Shown: piece after piece, positions 43,157-52,123 of the stretch
How positions within the stretch are numbered: position 1 is the stretch's first letter
How the letters are laid out: each line of letters starts with the position of its first letter
DNA from: JAKIVR01 sp035933635
GTDB taxonomy: Archaea > Thermoplasmatota > Thermoplasmata > Lutacidiplasmatales > UBA184
Assembly (NCBI GenBank): GCA_035933635.1
Contig: DASYYY010000008.1
Location: 1-64,000 of the forward strand
Direction: 5' to 3'
Length of the DNA stretch: 64,000 nucleotides
The notes under the pieces: generated by a model
What the model saw: only the letters and a program-made list of their open reading frames with translations
What the model was told of the DNA's origin: nothing
The model's database searches: none
Position numbers and translations under genes: made by a program

Positions 43157-46100
43157 ATGCGGGGATGCCCTCGGTCCGGGACCGGAGGTCGCGCGCGACT
43201 CGGACTCGGCGTGATTGCCCTCGCGGTGTTGGTCGTAGCCCCGGGACCGGGACTTGGTGCGCTCACGATCCGTCCCGGTGCGCCCGTCGGCCCCGCTCAT
43301 GAAGTCTCCGCCACCGAACTATGGGGACAGGCCCAGCACACCCTTCTGGCCGGAGCCGGCCCGGCCCAGGGGGTACCGCTCAATTGCGGCGGGAGTAGTT
43401 CCAGCCAGTTGGATTGCGCTGGTCGGGCCGGCCCTCTCCCGCCTTCCGGTAAATTCAGCCGCGGACCCGAATGGACGAACATATCGGGATTGCTGACGGA
43501 CCAGCCGAACCCAAGATTTCTCGCGATGATCACCTACGACGCGCACGACCACTACATCCTGCTGTTCGGTGGTTTCGATGGGAGTTCGAACTACGGGGAC
43601 ACCTGGACCTTCGCGAACGGAACCTGGACCGACATCAGTGGATCGCAGTCCAACTCCCCCGGCGCGCGTTACCTAGGGGCAATGGCCTACGATCCGGTTG
43701 ACCAGTACGTCGTGCTGTTCGGCGGGCACAACTACGGGTCGAACACGTTCGACTACGGAGACACCTGGACGTTCGCCAACGGCACTTGGAAGAACATCAC
43801 CGCGAACCTCACGTCCGCTCCCTCGGCACGGTGGCGGGCCAATATGGCCTACGATTCGGCGGACGGATATCTGGTACTGTTCGGAGGAACGGATACCGGC
43901 GGCGTCACCATCTACAACGACACCTGGACCTTCCTACACGGCACTTGGACCGACCTCGCGAGTTCGGCGACCGGTCATCCACTCGGCCGGTACCGTTTCA
44001 ACATGGCCTACGACGCGGGCGACGGTTACGTCCTCGTGTTCGGAGGATGCACCGCGACGTCGACCACCAACACCAACGACACCTGGGAGTATCACGCCGG
44101 CGCGTGGACCGATCTTGCGTCCAAGTTGACCCGGGCCCCGTCACCCCGGGTCTACGAGTTCATGGCCGCGGACGAGGCGACCGGGGGCGTGTTGCTGTTC
44201 GGGGGCGACCTCTATTCGGGCGCCGGAAGCGATCTCCGCGATACGTGGGAGTTTGCCAACGGAGCGTGGACCGACCTCTCCTCGAACTTGAGCGCCGCAC
44301 CCTCCGCCCGGGGCTACGGAATGATGGCGGGCACACCACTCGGCTACGTGTTCTTTTTCGGTGGCTCGACCAATGGGCTCGCGGGCGTTACGGGCAGACT
44401 CTACTCCGATACCTGGACCTTCGGTCCCGCGATCTTCGGCCGTTTGATCGTTTCGCCCGGCGTGGTGGATGCCAATTCCACGGTGCGCGTCCAGGTTCTC
44501 GCCGCGTCGTCGCTGGCGCCGCTCAAGTTCAACTACTCGGGCCTTCCCCAGGGATGTCTGACGCAAAATGTGTCGATCTTGAATTGCACGACCACCGGGG
44601 CGGGGAACACCACGGTCCGTGCCACGGTCAACGACACTCGGGGCGACTCGGTCACCTTCAACGCGAGTCTTACGATCCTTCAGGACCCTGTCGTGGAGTC
44701 GTTCTCGAGCAACGTTCGGTCCGTCGATTTAGGCAAGCCCTTCAACCTGACAGCGAAACTTTCCGGCGGTCAGGCGCCGTACTCGTACGAGTACGCCAAC
44801 CTTCCACGGCCGTGCGTTTCACTAAACAACTCCACATTGAGCTGCCGCCCGGGCGTGAACGGCACGTTCGACATACGGCTCCGAGCCTACGACGTCCTGG
44901 GGTTCATCGTCACCGCGAACCTCACCATGTTTGTGAGCGCCCTCCCGAAGGTCACTTCATTCGTGATCTCCCCGCTCGAGACGGACGTCAACGAATCGAT
45001 CACCATCCGGACGATCGTCGCATTCGGAAGTGCCCCCTACACCTACAACTACACGGGGCTTCCCGCCGGCTGTGCGACGACCGACGGCCCGAGCCTCAGC
45101 TGCCGGCCCTCCAAGTCGGGGGTCTATCCGGTCGAGGTGAACGTCACCGATTCGAGCGGAATCTCCAACCTTGCCGAAACGAATCTCACCGTCAACCCGA
45201 GCTTCGCGATCACCAGTTTCACGATCTCGCCGATCGCGATCGACATCGGTCAATCCCTGCAGATGAGCGTGCGGTACTCCGGCGGGACGGGGCTGCCTCG
45301 GTTCAGCTACGGCACCGAGGACCTCGGCTGCTCGGTCGGCAGCACCGTCTCGGGCTCGTGCGTGCCCACGGCCGTCGGGACGTTCAATGTCACGGTGACG
45401 GGGACCGATGGGGTGGGGGCGAGCGCGAACTACACCGCGAACGTGACCGTCAACAATGTCCCCTGGATCTCTCGGGTGACCACCTCCACGAGCGTTTTGG
45501 ACGTGGGTCAATCGTTTTCGATCAACGTCACGCTCGGAGGAGGTACGGCGCCGATCGCCTACTCATACACCGGATTGCCCGAGGCGTGCGGTCTCCAGAT
45601 CGCCGCGACGTTCACCTGCGTAGTGCGGATCGGCGGCCCGATCGACTTCCGGGTCACGGCCATCGACCACCTGGGCCGCCGGAACACCTCCGCGCCGGTG
45701 CTCCTCGACGTCAACAACGATCCGCTCGTCACCGCCTTCAACACCTCGAGCTCCGGTACGGCGTTTATCGATCAGGCGACCACCTTCGAAGTCACCGCGA
45801 CCGGGGGAACCGGTGCGCTGGGGTACACCTACCACGGCCTCCCACCGGGGTGCGTGTCGACGGACGTCCCGAACCTGACCTGCGGTCCGACCGCCGCGGG
45901 CTCCTACGAGGTCACGGTCAACGTCACCGACCTCGTCGGGGTTTCCTCCCACATGACCACGTGGCTCAATGTGTCCAAGCCGACGTCGCAGGGGAGCACG
46001 ACCTCCTTCACGAGTGGACCGGGGCTCGAGTTCCTCGTCCTCGGGGTCATCCTGGGGGCCGTCGCTGGTGCGCTCGCGGGTAGCGTCATTCGGCGACGTC

Positions 46101-46183
46101 GCAACCCGACCGCCGCCCCCGCCGAGCCGGTCCCCGGGGCCACCGCGCCCATCGAGGAAGATCCTCCCTGGAAGGAGACGTAG
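43157..46183 (+). CDS. Large surface protein: Kelch propeller plus six Ig-like repeats, C-terminal anchor
   Basis: A 1008-residue exported protein. A signal segment is at residues 13-37. Six Kelch blades follow (about residues 125-430), each with a Y-D-x-x-D-x-Y-x-x-L-F-G-G core and a DTWTFANGTWTDL strand. Six Ig-like repeats of about 85-90 residues come next (about 432-950). Each has a Tyr-Leu-Pro-x-x-Cys and L-x-C Cys pair (for example YTGLPAGCATTDGPSLSC) and a V-T-D-x-x-G ending; the fourth is divergent. It ends with a membrane helix (FLVLGVILGAVAGALAGSVI) and an RRRR stop-transfer, so it is surface-anchored. Sequons are abundant. Likely roles are adhesion or cell-wall structure. The ATG at 43157 is chosen over upstream codons antisense to CBS. 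Confidence 0.88.
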   Translation: MRGCPRSGTGGRARLGLGVIALAVLVVAPGPGLGALTIRPGAPVGPAHEVSATELWGQAQHTLLAGAGPAQGVPLNCGGSSSSQLDCAGRAGPLPPSGKFSRGPEWTNISGLLTDQPNPRFLAMITYDAHDHYILLFGGFDGSSNYGDTWTFANGTWTDISGSQSNSPGARYLGAMAYDPVDQYVVLFGGHNYGSNTFDYGDTWTFANGTWKNITANLTSAPSARWRANMAYDSADGYLVLFGGTDTGGVTIYNDTWTFLHGTWTDLASSATGHPLGRYRFNMAYDAGDGYVLVFGGCTATSTTNTNDTWEYHAGAWTDLASKLTRAPSPRVYEFMAADEATGGVLLFGGDLYSGAGSDLRDTWEFANGAWTDLSSNLSAAPSARGYGMMAGTPLGYVFFFGGSTNGLAGVTGRLYSDTWTFGPAIFGRLIVSPGVVDANSTVRVQVLAASSLAPLKFNYSGLPQGCLTQNVSILNCTTTGAGNTTVRATVNDTRGDSVTFNASLTILQDPVVESFSSNVRSVDLGKPFNLTAKLSGGQAPYSYEYANLPRPCVSLNNSTLSCRPGVNGTFDIRLRAYDVLGFIVTANLTMFVSALPKVTSFVISPLETDVNESITIRTIVAFGSAPYTYNYTGLPAGCATTDGPSLSCRPSKSGVYPVEVNVTDSSGISNLAETNLTVNPSFAITSFTISPIAIDIGQSLQMSVRYSGGTGLPRFSYGTEDLGCSVGSTVSGSCVPTAVGTFNVTVTGTDGVGASANYTANVTVNNVPWISRVTTSTSVLDVGQSFSINVTLGGGTAPIAYSYTGLPEACGLQIAATFTCVVRIGGPIDFRVTAIDHLGRRNTSAPVLLDVNNDPLVTAFNTSSSGTAFIDQATTFEVTATGGTGALGYTYHGLPPGCVSTDVPNLTCGPTAAGSYEVTVNVTDLVGVSSHMTTWLNVSKPTSQGSTTSFTSGPGLEFLVLGVILGAVAGALAGSVIRRRRNPTAAPAEPVPGATAPIEEDPPWKET

Positions 46184-46282
46184 CAGCGGTCCGCGGCTCA
46201 TCCCGATGGGGGGTGGTCCCTGGCCCCCCTCGTACGAACCCGGCCGATAAGAGGAGCCGACCCGCTCGACCCGCCGGCCCCG

Positions 46283-47191
46283 ATGGTCACGGAACTCCTC
46301 GCCTACAACAGTCAGCTGGCACCGGATGCGCTGCTGGTCGTGATCATGCTCGCCGTCGAGGTCTTCCTCCTGACCCAGATCGTTCCGAGGAACGGGGCGA
46401 CGCCGACGCTCACCCGGATGATCATCGGGAGCACCGCCCTCCTCGGCTCGGCCGGCGTCCTGATGGCGGTCACCGGTGCGTTCTTGACCCCGACGCTCGG
46501 GGCCTACAGCATCGTGTTGATGACGTTCAATTTCATGATGATGGGGCCGCCCGGGCTATGGATGATCGCGGTGATCATCTTCGAGGACCGCAAGATCGCA
46601 CCCGACGGGTGGACCTGGCCGGCCGCGGTCGCCGGAATGGCGACCTTCGGGGAGCTGATGATGGGGCTGTTCTTCGCCGTCGCCGGCGGCGCCTCCCTCG
46701 ATCCGGTCTCCGTCCTGGTCGGCACCCTCACGTCGGCGTGGTTCGTCTGGTCGATGGTGGGGGCGATGGTCGCCCTGACACTCTGGGTCCGACTCCCCGG
46801 CCGGGTCCGAGTCCCGCTGGTGGGTCTGGCCGCCGGAGGGTTCCTTGGACCGTGGGTGACCGCCGCCCCGGCCGTGGGAGCCTTGCTGATGACCGCGGCG
46901 ATGGGGCTGACGTTCCTGTTTCTCTTTACCGGTCGCCAACGTGCGGTGGCCGACCCACGCTACTGGTCCGTCGCGCTCGGCGTGGGGATCGCCTTCCTCG
47001 CCATGACCATCGCAGGATTGGTCGTGGCCCTCAGCTCCGGGAACGTCGCCGCTGAGCTGGCGTTCGGAGTGGTAATGGCGGTCGTCATGACCGGCGAGAT
47101 GCTCTACCTGGTGCGCGAGGGACTTTCTCCCTCGACGCGGGCAGAGGCCGGCGCACCGCTGCCCACCGTGGCCACGGCCACCGCCGGCTAG
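46283..47191 (+). CDS. Multi-pass membrane protein, paralogous-looking to the Fe-S protein's membrane module
   Basis: A 302-residue protein with about eight membrane helices and short loops. It contains FGELMMGLFFAVAGGASL, then WSMVGAMVALTLWVRLPGRV, and ends with VVMAVVMTGEMLYLVREGL. Similar order and spacing occur in the neighbouring 702-residue protein (LLNELLMAWAFGMGAGG, then FPMAGEMALTVWLVRSRLP, and a later ILLEMVLFFDAIVRPE). By eye the two look homologous. No Cys or heme ligands stand out here. It is convergent with the Fe-S gene (11-base gap), so any joint function is inferred from similarity and position. The family is not known to me. Confidence 0.75.
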   Translation: MVTELLAYNSQLAPDALLVVIMLAVEVFLLTQIVPRNGATPTLTRMIIGSTALLGSAGVLMAVTGAFLTPTLGAYSIVLMTFNFMMMGPPGLWMIAVIIFEDRKIAPDGWTWPAAVAGMATFGELMMGLFFAVAGGASLDPVSVLVGTLTSAWFVWSMVGAMVALTLWVRLPGRVRVPLVGLAAGGFLGPWVTAAPAVGALLMTAAMGLTFLFLFTGRQRAVADPRYWSVALGVGIAFLAMTIAGLVVALSSGNVAAELAFGVVMAVVMTGEMLYLVREGLSPSTRAEAGAPLPTVATATAG

Positions 47192-47202
47192 ATCGAGGGC
47201 GC

Positions 47203-49311
47203 CTACTCCGTTCCCCGCGTCGCGACCGTACTCGAGGCCCGGGTCGACGAAACGCTCGGTCGGGAGATGCCGCGGACCACCGGCAGTTCGAGCACGGGGG
47301 TCGCCGGCGTGCGGCGGAGCCTCAGCCAGTGACGGACGTCCGAGATGTACAGGTTCCCGTAGGGGCAAGCCCCGACGCAGCCGCCGACCCCGCAGCACTT
47401 CGAGCTTCGGAACTCACCCTTCTGCCGAAAATGGCCGGGCATGTCGACGAGCCCGACGGGACACGACTTCGCGCAGTCGAGCGTGGTGCAGTCCTTGCAC
47501 ACCTGCCGGTCGCGGACCTTGAGCTTGAAGAATCCGATGCGGCTGAAGGCGGCCGCGATCTGCCCGGTGTAGCACCAACCCATCGTCACGCAGTTGTAGT
47601 TCCCGGTGTAGGGAATCGTGACGAACACGGCGAACCAAATCACCCCGAAACAGAGGGCGAAGAAGAACACGCTCGGGTCCGCGCCGAGGATCGAGACGTG
47701 GAGCACCCCGGTCTGGTCGAAGTACGACAGGAAGGAGACCGCGACCAGCGAACCCATGGCCAGTCCGGTCGAGGCCGAGTAGATCGAGGAGAAACGACTC
47801 CCGAGGTACTTCCGCGCGAGGGGTGAGGATCGATTGAACGAGCTCATCGCGTTGAAGGTCGTCCCCGCGTACATCAGCGCCGGCGTGCAAAACACGCCGC
47901 AAATGACCCTCCTCCCGAAGAGGAGGACGAGCGACCCGGTGATCGCATAGCTGACGAAGATGACCAGGAACAACGACGGAACGATCGGGGCCGAACCGAG
48001 CCCCATGCTCCAGCCCAGGACCGGGACCGTCGTGCCGGAGGGGGCGTTCGGCAAGAGAGCGGTGTAATAGTAGCTCGGAAAGAACGTGGCGAAGAGCGCG
48101 TAGGATCCGATCACGAGCGCGAGGCGGACCTTGTTCTCCCGCGAAACGGTCTCTCGGAACTTGAACAGAACGAGGATCCCCATCTCGACCCCCATCATGG
48201 CCAAGAACCAGGTGGACCCCGCGACGAGGGCGACGAACCAGAATCCGTTGTAGACGGCGTCGTAGAGGATCGTCCCCAGCCCACCGGTGAGCGGGAGCGA
48301 GGGCAGCGCCGAGAGGTAGACTCCCGGGAGAAGGACGATGTCGAGGACGGCGCCCATGAACAGCTCGCCGAGGAAGATCGTCGCGAGGACCCCGAAGGTC
48401 CAGTTCGGTCGGAGCTGCCACGGAGGGGACAGCTCTCCCGACAACCGCTCCGGCCGAACGATCGCGTCGAAGAAGAGGACCATTTCGAGAAGTATCGAGC
48501 CCGCGAAGACGAGCGCGTTCCCGTACGCGACCCATGTGTAGAGGCCCACCATCATCAGGGCGAAGATCGAGAGGAGCGCGAGAACGTAGCCGGATAGCCC
48601 GGCCGCCAGCTGCCGATGCCGGTAGAGGTACTCCATGACGAACACGATGATGCCGATCATCACCGCGCTCCCCAGTACAACGATGAGGTCGGTTGCCGCT
48701 CTTCCCGGGAAGGCGGGCGCCGAGAGGATCATGAGCCCCGCCTGGCTCGAAAGCAGCCCGACCACGGCGAGGGGGAGCCGCGAGCGAACCAACCAAACGG
48801 TCAGGGCCATTTCCCCGGCCATGGGGAAGAGGAACCACGGGGAGGCGATGACCCGAGCGAAGATCGCGGGCTGCGCGGAGATCCCTGCGCTCCCGGCCGG
48901 TATCCCCCCCGCGCCCATGCCGAACGCCCAAGCCATCAGCAGTTCGTTGAGCAGCACGAGCCCGATCACGGACGCCGCGAAGGCGTACGTGCGTTCGAGC
49001 AGCGCGGGCACGTACCGCTCGCCCTGGGACAATCGGCGGCGAGCGTCGCTCAAGAACAGAGCGATCAACGGGAACACGCTGACCGCCATCACGACCGCAC
49101 TGACCCACAGCCCCGCGACCGCCGAGCGCGCTCCCGGCGCGGCAAAGTAGATCGCGGCGCCGCCGAACATCGCCGCCATCATCGCGAGGAGGAACAGGAC
49201 CACCCCGCCCTGCAGTTCGGTCGTCGCCTCCGAGGCCCACTTGATCAGGCCGGCGGTGATCAGGGCCATCACCGCCGCGACCGGCCACAGGGCGAGCTGG
49301 AGATCGAACAT
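47203..49311 (-). CDS. Polytopic membrane protein with C-terminal 4Fe-4S ferredoxin-type motifs
   Basis: A 702-residue protein with about 14 membrane helices. Two copies of an E-L-x-M segment (LLNELLMAWAFGMG and FLGELFMGAVLDI) suggest an internal duplication of a membrane module. After about residue 475 it resembles NapH/CcoG-type membrane ferredoxins: RVICGVFCTPALMYAG, then PYTGNYNCVTMGWCYTG. The cytoplasmic tail has CKDCTTLDCAKSCPVG and CCGVGGCVGACPYGNLY, enough Cys for two 4Fe-4S clusters. It could pass electrons across or along the membrane. The ATG overlaps the stop of the upstream gene by one base (TGATG). No such architecture is familiar to me as a named family. Confidence 0.82.
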   Translation of the reverse strand: MFDLQLALWPVAAVMALITAGLIKWASEATTELQGGVVLFLLAMMAAMFGGAAIYFAAPGARSAVAGLWVSAVVMAVSVFPLIALFLSDARRRLSQGERYVPALLERTYAFAASVIGLVLLNELLMAWAFGMGAGGIPAGSAGISAQPAIFARVIASPWFLFPMAGEMALTVWLVRSRLPLAVVGLLSSQAGLMILSAPAFPGRAATDLIVVLGSAVMIGIIVFVMEYLYRHRQLAAGLSGYVLALLSIFALMMVGLYTWVAYGNALVFAGSILLEMVLFFDAIVRPERLSGELSPPWQLRPNWTFGVLATIFLGELFMGAVLDIVLLPGVYLSALPSLPLTGGLGTILYDAVYNGFWFVALVAGSTWFLAMMGVEMGILVLFKFRETVSRENKVRLALVIGSYALFATFFPSYYYTALLPNAPSGTTVPVLGWSMGLGSAPIVPSLFLVIFVSYAITGSLVLLFGRRVICGVFCTPALMYAGTTFNAMSSFNRSSPLARKYLGSRFSSIYSASTGLAMGSLVAVSFLSYFDQTGVLHVSILGADPSVFFFALCFGVIWFAVFVTIPYTGNYNCVTMGWCYTGQIAAAFSRIGFFKLKVRDRQVCKDCTTLDCAKSCPVGLVDMPGHFRQKGEFRSSKCCGVGGCVGACPYGNLYISDVRHWLRLRRTPATPVLELPVVRGISRPSVSSTRASSTVATRGTE

Positions 49312-50633
49312 CAGTCGGCCGGCTCAGCAGACGCCGACGTCAAAGGGGGCGGGTTCGGCCTGGTGCCGACTTCGGCTCGGGGTGCCTCGGCTACCGACGT
49401 TTCGGCGACCGCGACGTCTCCGCTGAAACGTGCCGAGGGTCCCGGCGCGCGAATCCGCGGATCGAGCCACGCGAGCGCCCTCCGCGGTGCAGCGGCGAGG
49501 GTGGCCAAGAGGCCGCCGAGGGCGAACTCCTGGAATCCCCAGTGAAGCGCGAGCCCCAACCCTGGTGATACCGTGGGCGCGACGGCCCCCCACGCTGAGG
49601 GGATACCGAGACTGCCGGCGAGCTCGTTGAACAGGCCGTAAATCCCCCAGCCCGAGATCGGTGGCGGCGTCCCCACGACCAACGAGAGCGCCAGCACGAG
49701 CAGCACTCCGCGAAGGAAGTCGAAGCCGACGCCGGTCGAGCCGAGGAACAGTTGGGCCGCTCCTGTCGGCGAAAGGGCGACGGCGATGGCGAGCAGGCCG
49801 AGGAACTGGTGGATGGCGATCCAGTCGAACCAAAGACCCGCTCCCGCAGTTTGGGGCGGCATGCCGAACCACCCGACGAACATCGCGAGGGACCACGTGA
49901 GCCCGCCGACGAGCAAGGCGAAGCGAAGGACCAAGCCGACGACAGTACGAAGGCTGATGGCCGGATGGGGCATTTCAGCGGTCGGGGCCGCGGAACCGTC
50001 GCCCGGGCGGCCGACGAACGCTCCATAGACGGCGAGGAGCTGCTCCTGGGCCACGAGCGAGACCCAGAGGATCCCGATCTGAAAGACCCCGAGGAACCAG
50101 TTGTTGGCGAGGAGGGCGCCCACCGACGTTCCGCTGGTCTGGGCCACGACCCCCACCCCCGCAGCCGCCGCGGCGGTCGTGGAGCAGCAGGCGCCCAGCG
50201 TCACCAGCGCGATCATCGCGGGGGTGAGCCCGGCGGCAGCTCCCGCCGCCGACGGCGCGCTCGAGCGGGCGCGGCTGGTCCGGGCGAGTCCGATCCCGAG
50301 GACGACGGCGACCGTCATGCCGACACCGACCCCTACGCTGACGACGGCCATCGCCACCGTCGGGAAGAACGGGAGCGCAACCACCGCGTTCGGGGCGATG
50401 GCGAGCACGCCGGGATAGTTCCACCAGGGGGTCCCGCTGGTCAGAATGAGGACTTCGTTCGGGAGGTTCGTCGGTCCGAAAATGAGCATCTGGCCCTCGA
50501 CCATCGAGATTAAGGCGTAGACGAGCGCGACGGTCAGGGCGAGCAACCGGCCCGCACCTCGGGCCACGAGCGCGCGGCTTCGGGGTAGCGTCGCGGCCGC
50601 CAGGGCGTTGCGAACTGCGATGGCGAACGCCAC
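49311..50633 (-). CDS. Multi-pass membrane protein with a Cys-Cys motif, unknown family
   Basis: A 440-residue protein with 9-10 membrane helices. One helix starts with LVTLGACCSTTAAAAAGVGV, an adjacent Cys pair in a small-residue helix that could bind metal or heme or form part of a channel. HQFLGLLAIAVALSPTGA and ALHWGFQEFALGGLLATL carry membrane-embedded His residues. The last 50 residues are cytoplasmic and Pro/Ala-rich. It is first in an operon with the Fe-S protein, starting at GTG 50633 behind CCGCTTAAACA, and faces a BlaI-type repressor. A role as cofactor-binding partner of the Fe-S protein is inference. Confidence 0.75.
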   Translation of the reverse strand: MAFAIAVRNALAAATLPRSRALVARGAGRLLALTVALVYALISMVEGQMLIFGPTNLPNEVLILTSGTPWWNYPGVLAIAPNAVVALPFFPTVAMAVVSVGVGVGMTVAVVLGIGLARTSRARSSAPSAAGAAAGLTPAMIALVTLGACCSTTAAAAAGVGVVAQTSGTSVGALLANNWFLGVFQIGILWVSLVAQEQLLAVYGAFVGRPGDGSAAPTAEMPHPAISLRTVVGLVLRFALLVGGLTWSLAMFVGWFGMPPQTAGAGLWFDWIAIHQFLGLLAIAVALSPTGAAQLFLGSTGVGFDFLRGVLLVLALSLVVGTPPPISGWGIYGLFNELAGSLGIPSAWGAVAPTVSPGLGLALHWGFQEFALGGLLATLAAAPRRALAWLDPRIRAPGPSARFSGDVAVAETSVAEAPRAEVGTRPNPPPLTSASAEPAD

Positions 50634-50662
50634 GGACCGCCCTCGACGACGACCATCCCGAC

Positions 50663-50755
50663 CTGTTTAAGCGGTCTACGAACCTACGGGCCGGCTGGTC
50701 GGTTCTCGACGACAGGGGTGCCCGGCGTCGCGAGACCTACGCACCGACCGTAGGT
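50663..50755. promoter_or_regulatory. Divergent promoter with 7-bp-arm dyad, probable BlaI operator
   Basis: ACCTACG at 50735-50741 and CGTAGGT at 50749-50755 form a perfect dyad with a 7-base spacer. A further ACCTACG half-site lies at 50682-50688, beside the TTTAAG TATA element (50665-50670) of the minus-strand membrane operon. The dyad lies 47 bases upstream of the BlaI-type gene. The placement suits a repressor controlling itself and the divergent operon. Confidence 0.6.
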
Positions 50756-50801
50756 GGACGGACCGGGCCGTGCGCGTACGTTCCATCGCAACGGGAGGGT
50801 T

Positions 50802-51191
50802 ATGAAGCTCGGCCCGGTAGAATCCACGGCGATCATGCTCGGCAGCCTCGAATCGGAGGTCATGGCCTCCCTTCACGGGGGGGGCGAGGCCTCCGCGCGA
50901 GAAGTGCGCACCCGGCTCCGTCGCCGAGGTGTCGACGTGGCCTATACGACCGTGGCGACGATCCTGAGCCGCCTGTTCGCCAAGCACCTGGTCCGCAGGC
51001 GTCGGGAACGGTGCCAGGGCGGGTCCCGCTTCGTTTATCGTCCCGTGGACTTTGAGCGCCGGTATCTGAGGAGCATGCTGAAGGGCGTAGTGGACCTCTT
51101 CGGACCCGCGGGCGTCGTGCATCTGAGCGAAGAGCTCAAAAAGCTCGAACCGGCCGAGCGCCGCAAACTGCGGCGTCGCCTCGGACTGTAG
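50802..51191 (+). CDS. BlaI/MecI-family repressor
   Basis: A 129-residue winged-helix protein. GSLESEVMASLHGGGEASAREVRTRL is helices 1-2, VAYTTVATILSRLFAKHLVRRRRE is the recognition helix and wing, very close to the family Y-T-T-V-x-T-x-L-x-R-L pattern, and the C-terminal helices (VVDLFGPAGVVHLSEELKKL) match the dimerisation part. In bacteria BlaI/MecI is inactivated by the BlaR1/MecR1 membrane protease; here the next gene encodes a HExxH membrane protease 20 bases downstream. ATG 50802 is chosen over an in-frame upstream extension that would cross the dyad. Confidence 0.9.
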   Translation: MKLGPVESTAIMLGSLESEVMASLHGGGEASAREVRTRLRRRGVDVAYTTVATILSRLFAKHLVRRRRERCQGGSRFVYRPVDFERRYLRSMLKGVVDLFGPAGVVHLSEELKKLEPAERRKLRRRLGL

Positions 51192-51211
51192 GCCATCCCG
51201 TAGGGGAAGCC

Positions 51212-52123
51212 GTGGGCGCCTTCGACGCGGCACCGCTACTGGTCGTTCCGGTCGCCCTCTGGGCGGCCTCGGGCGTGGCCGTCGCGGTTGCCGCCCGGAG
51301 ATCGCGGCCGGTCGTGGTGCTCCGGATCGCCGTGGCGTTCGCGGCCCTCTGGGCGCTGCTCGTCACGACGGTGCTCGTGAGCGTGGTCCTGACCGGCGGT
51401 TGGGCGGCGGTCGTCCGATTGGCCGGCTCGCCGTTGTGGCTGCTTCAACCCGCCCACTGGCGATTCTGGGTCTGGGGCGGGATCGGAGCGTTGGCGGTCC
51501 TGGCACTGGCCTTCTCGGTGAACCAGCTCGTCGGTCGGGGCCTCTTGCAGCTCCTGGACCGCCGCACCCTCGAGTGGCCCGCCCGACTTCCGGTACCGTC
51601 GGAACGCACCACCCTCTCGTCGTTCCGTTCCCCCCGACTCGAGGCGTTCTCCTTCACCCTGCTCGAACCACCCTCGGAGGGGCGCGGTTTGCATCGGCAT
51701 GAGTTCATACTGCTCTCCGAGGGCCTGCTCACCGCGCTCGAACCGGCCGAGGTCGAGGCGGTCATCGCCCACGAGCTCGGACACATACGGGACCTCGACG
51801 CACGGTACTTGACCTTCGTCCGCACGTTCGCTCGTTTGATGCGTTGGGACCCACTCCTCGCGCTCCTATCTCAGAGATTGACCCGGCACGAGGAGTTCTG
51901 GGCCGACTACGAGGCCGCACGCATGACCCGCCAACCGTTGGCGCTGGCCCGAGCGTTGTTCAAGGTCCAGCTCGATCCCGACGGAGCGGGTCGGGGCGGC
52001 CCGGTCGCTCTCGGGCTGCTCGGTGGCAGCGGCCGCCGGGCTCGCGCGGACGTGGTGCTTCGCATCGAACGCTTGCTCGAGTTGGCCGACTCTCCCGAGT
52101 TCCGTGAGCCCGCGAGTGCCTAG
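51212..52123 (+). CDS. M48/M56 (BlaR1-like) membrane metalloprotease
   Basis: A 303-residue protein with three N-terminal membrane helices (about residues 7-27, 35-62 and 87-108). The zinc protease site is VIAHELGHIRDLDARY (His187, Glu188, His191), with a third-ligand candidate Glu227/Glu228 in RHEEFWADYEAA. BlaR1 proteases have four helices and an external penicillin-binding sensor; this one has no sensor domain. It follows the BlaI gene by 20 bases, so it may cleave the repressor in response to a signal sensed elsewhere. The start is GTG. Confidence 0.85.
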   Translation: MGAFDAAPLLVVPVALWAASGVAVAVAARRSRPVVVLRIAVAFAALWALLVTTVLVSVVLTGGWAAVVRLAGSPLWLLQPAHWRFWVWGGIGALAVLALAFSVNQLVGRGLLQLLDRRTLEWPARLPVPSERTTLSSFRSPRLEAFSFTLLEPPSEGRGLHRHEFILLSEGLLTALEPAEVEAVIAHELGHIRDLDARYLTFVRTFARLMRWDPLLALLSQRLTRHEEFWADYEAARMTRQPLALARALFKVQLDPDGAGRGGPVALGLLGGSGRRARADVVLRIERLLELADSPEFREPASA

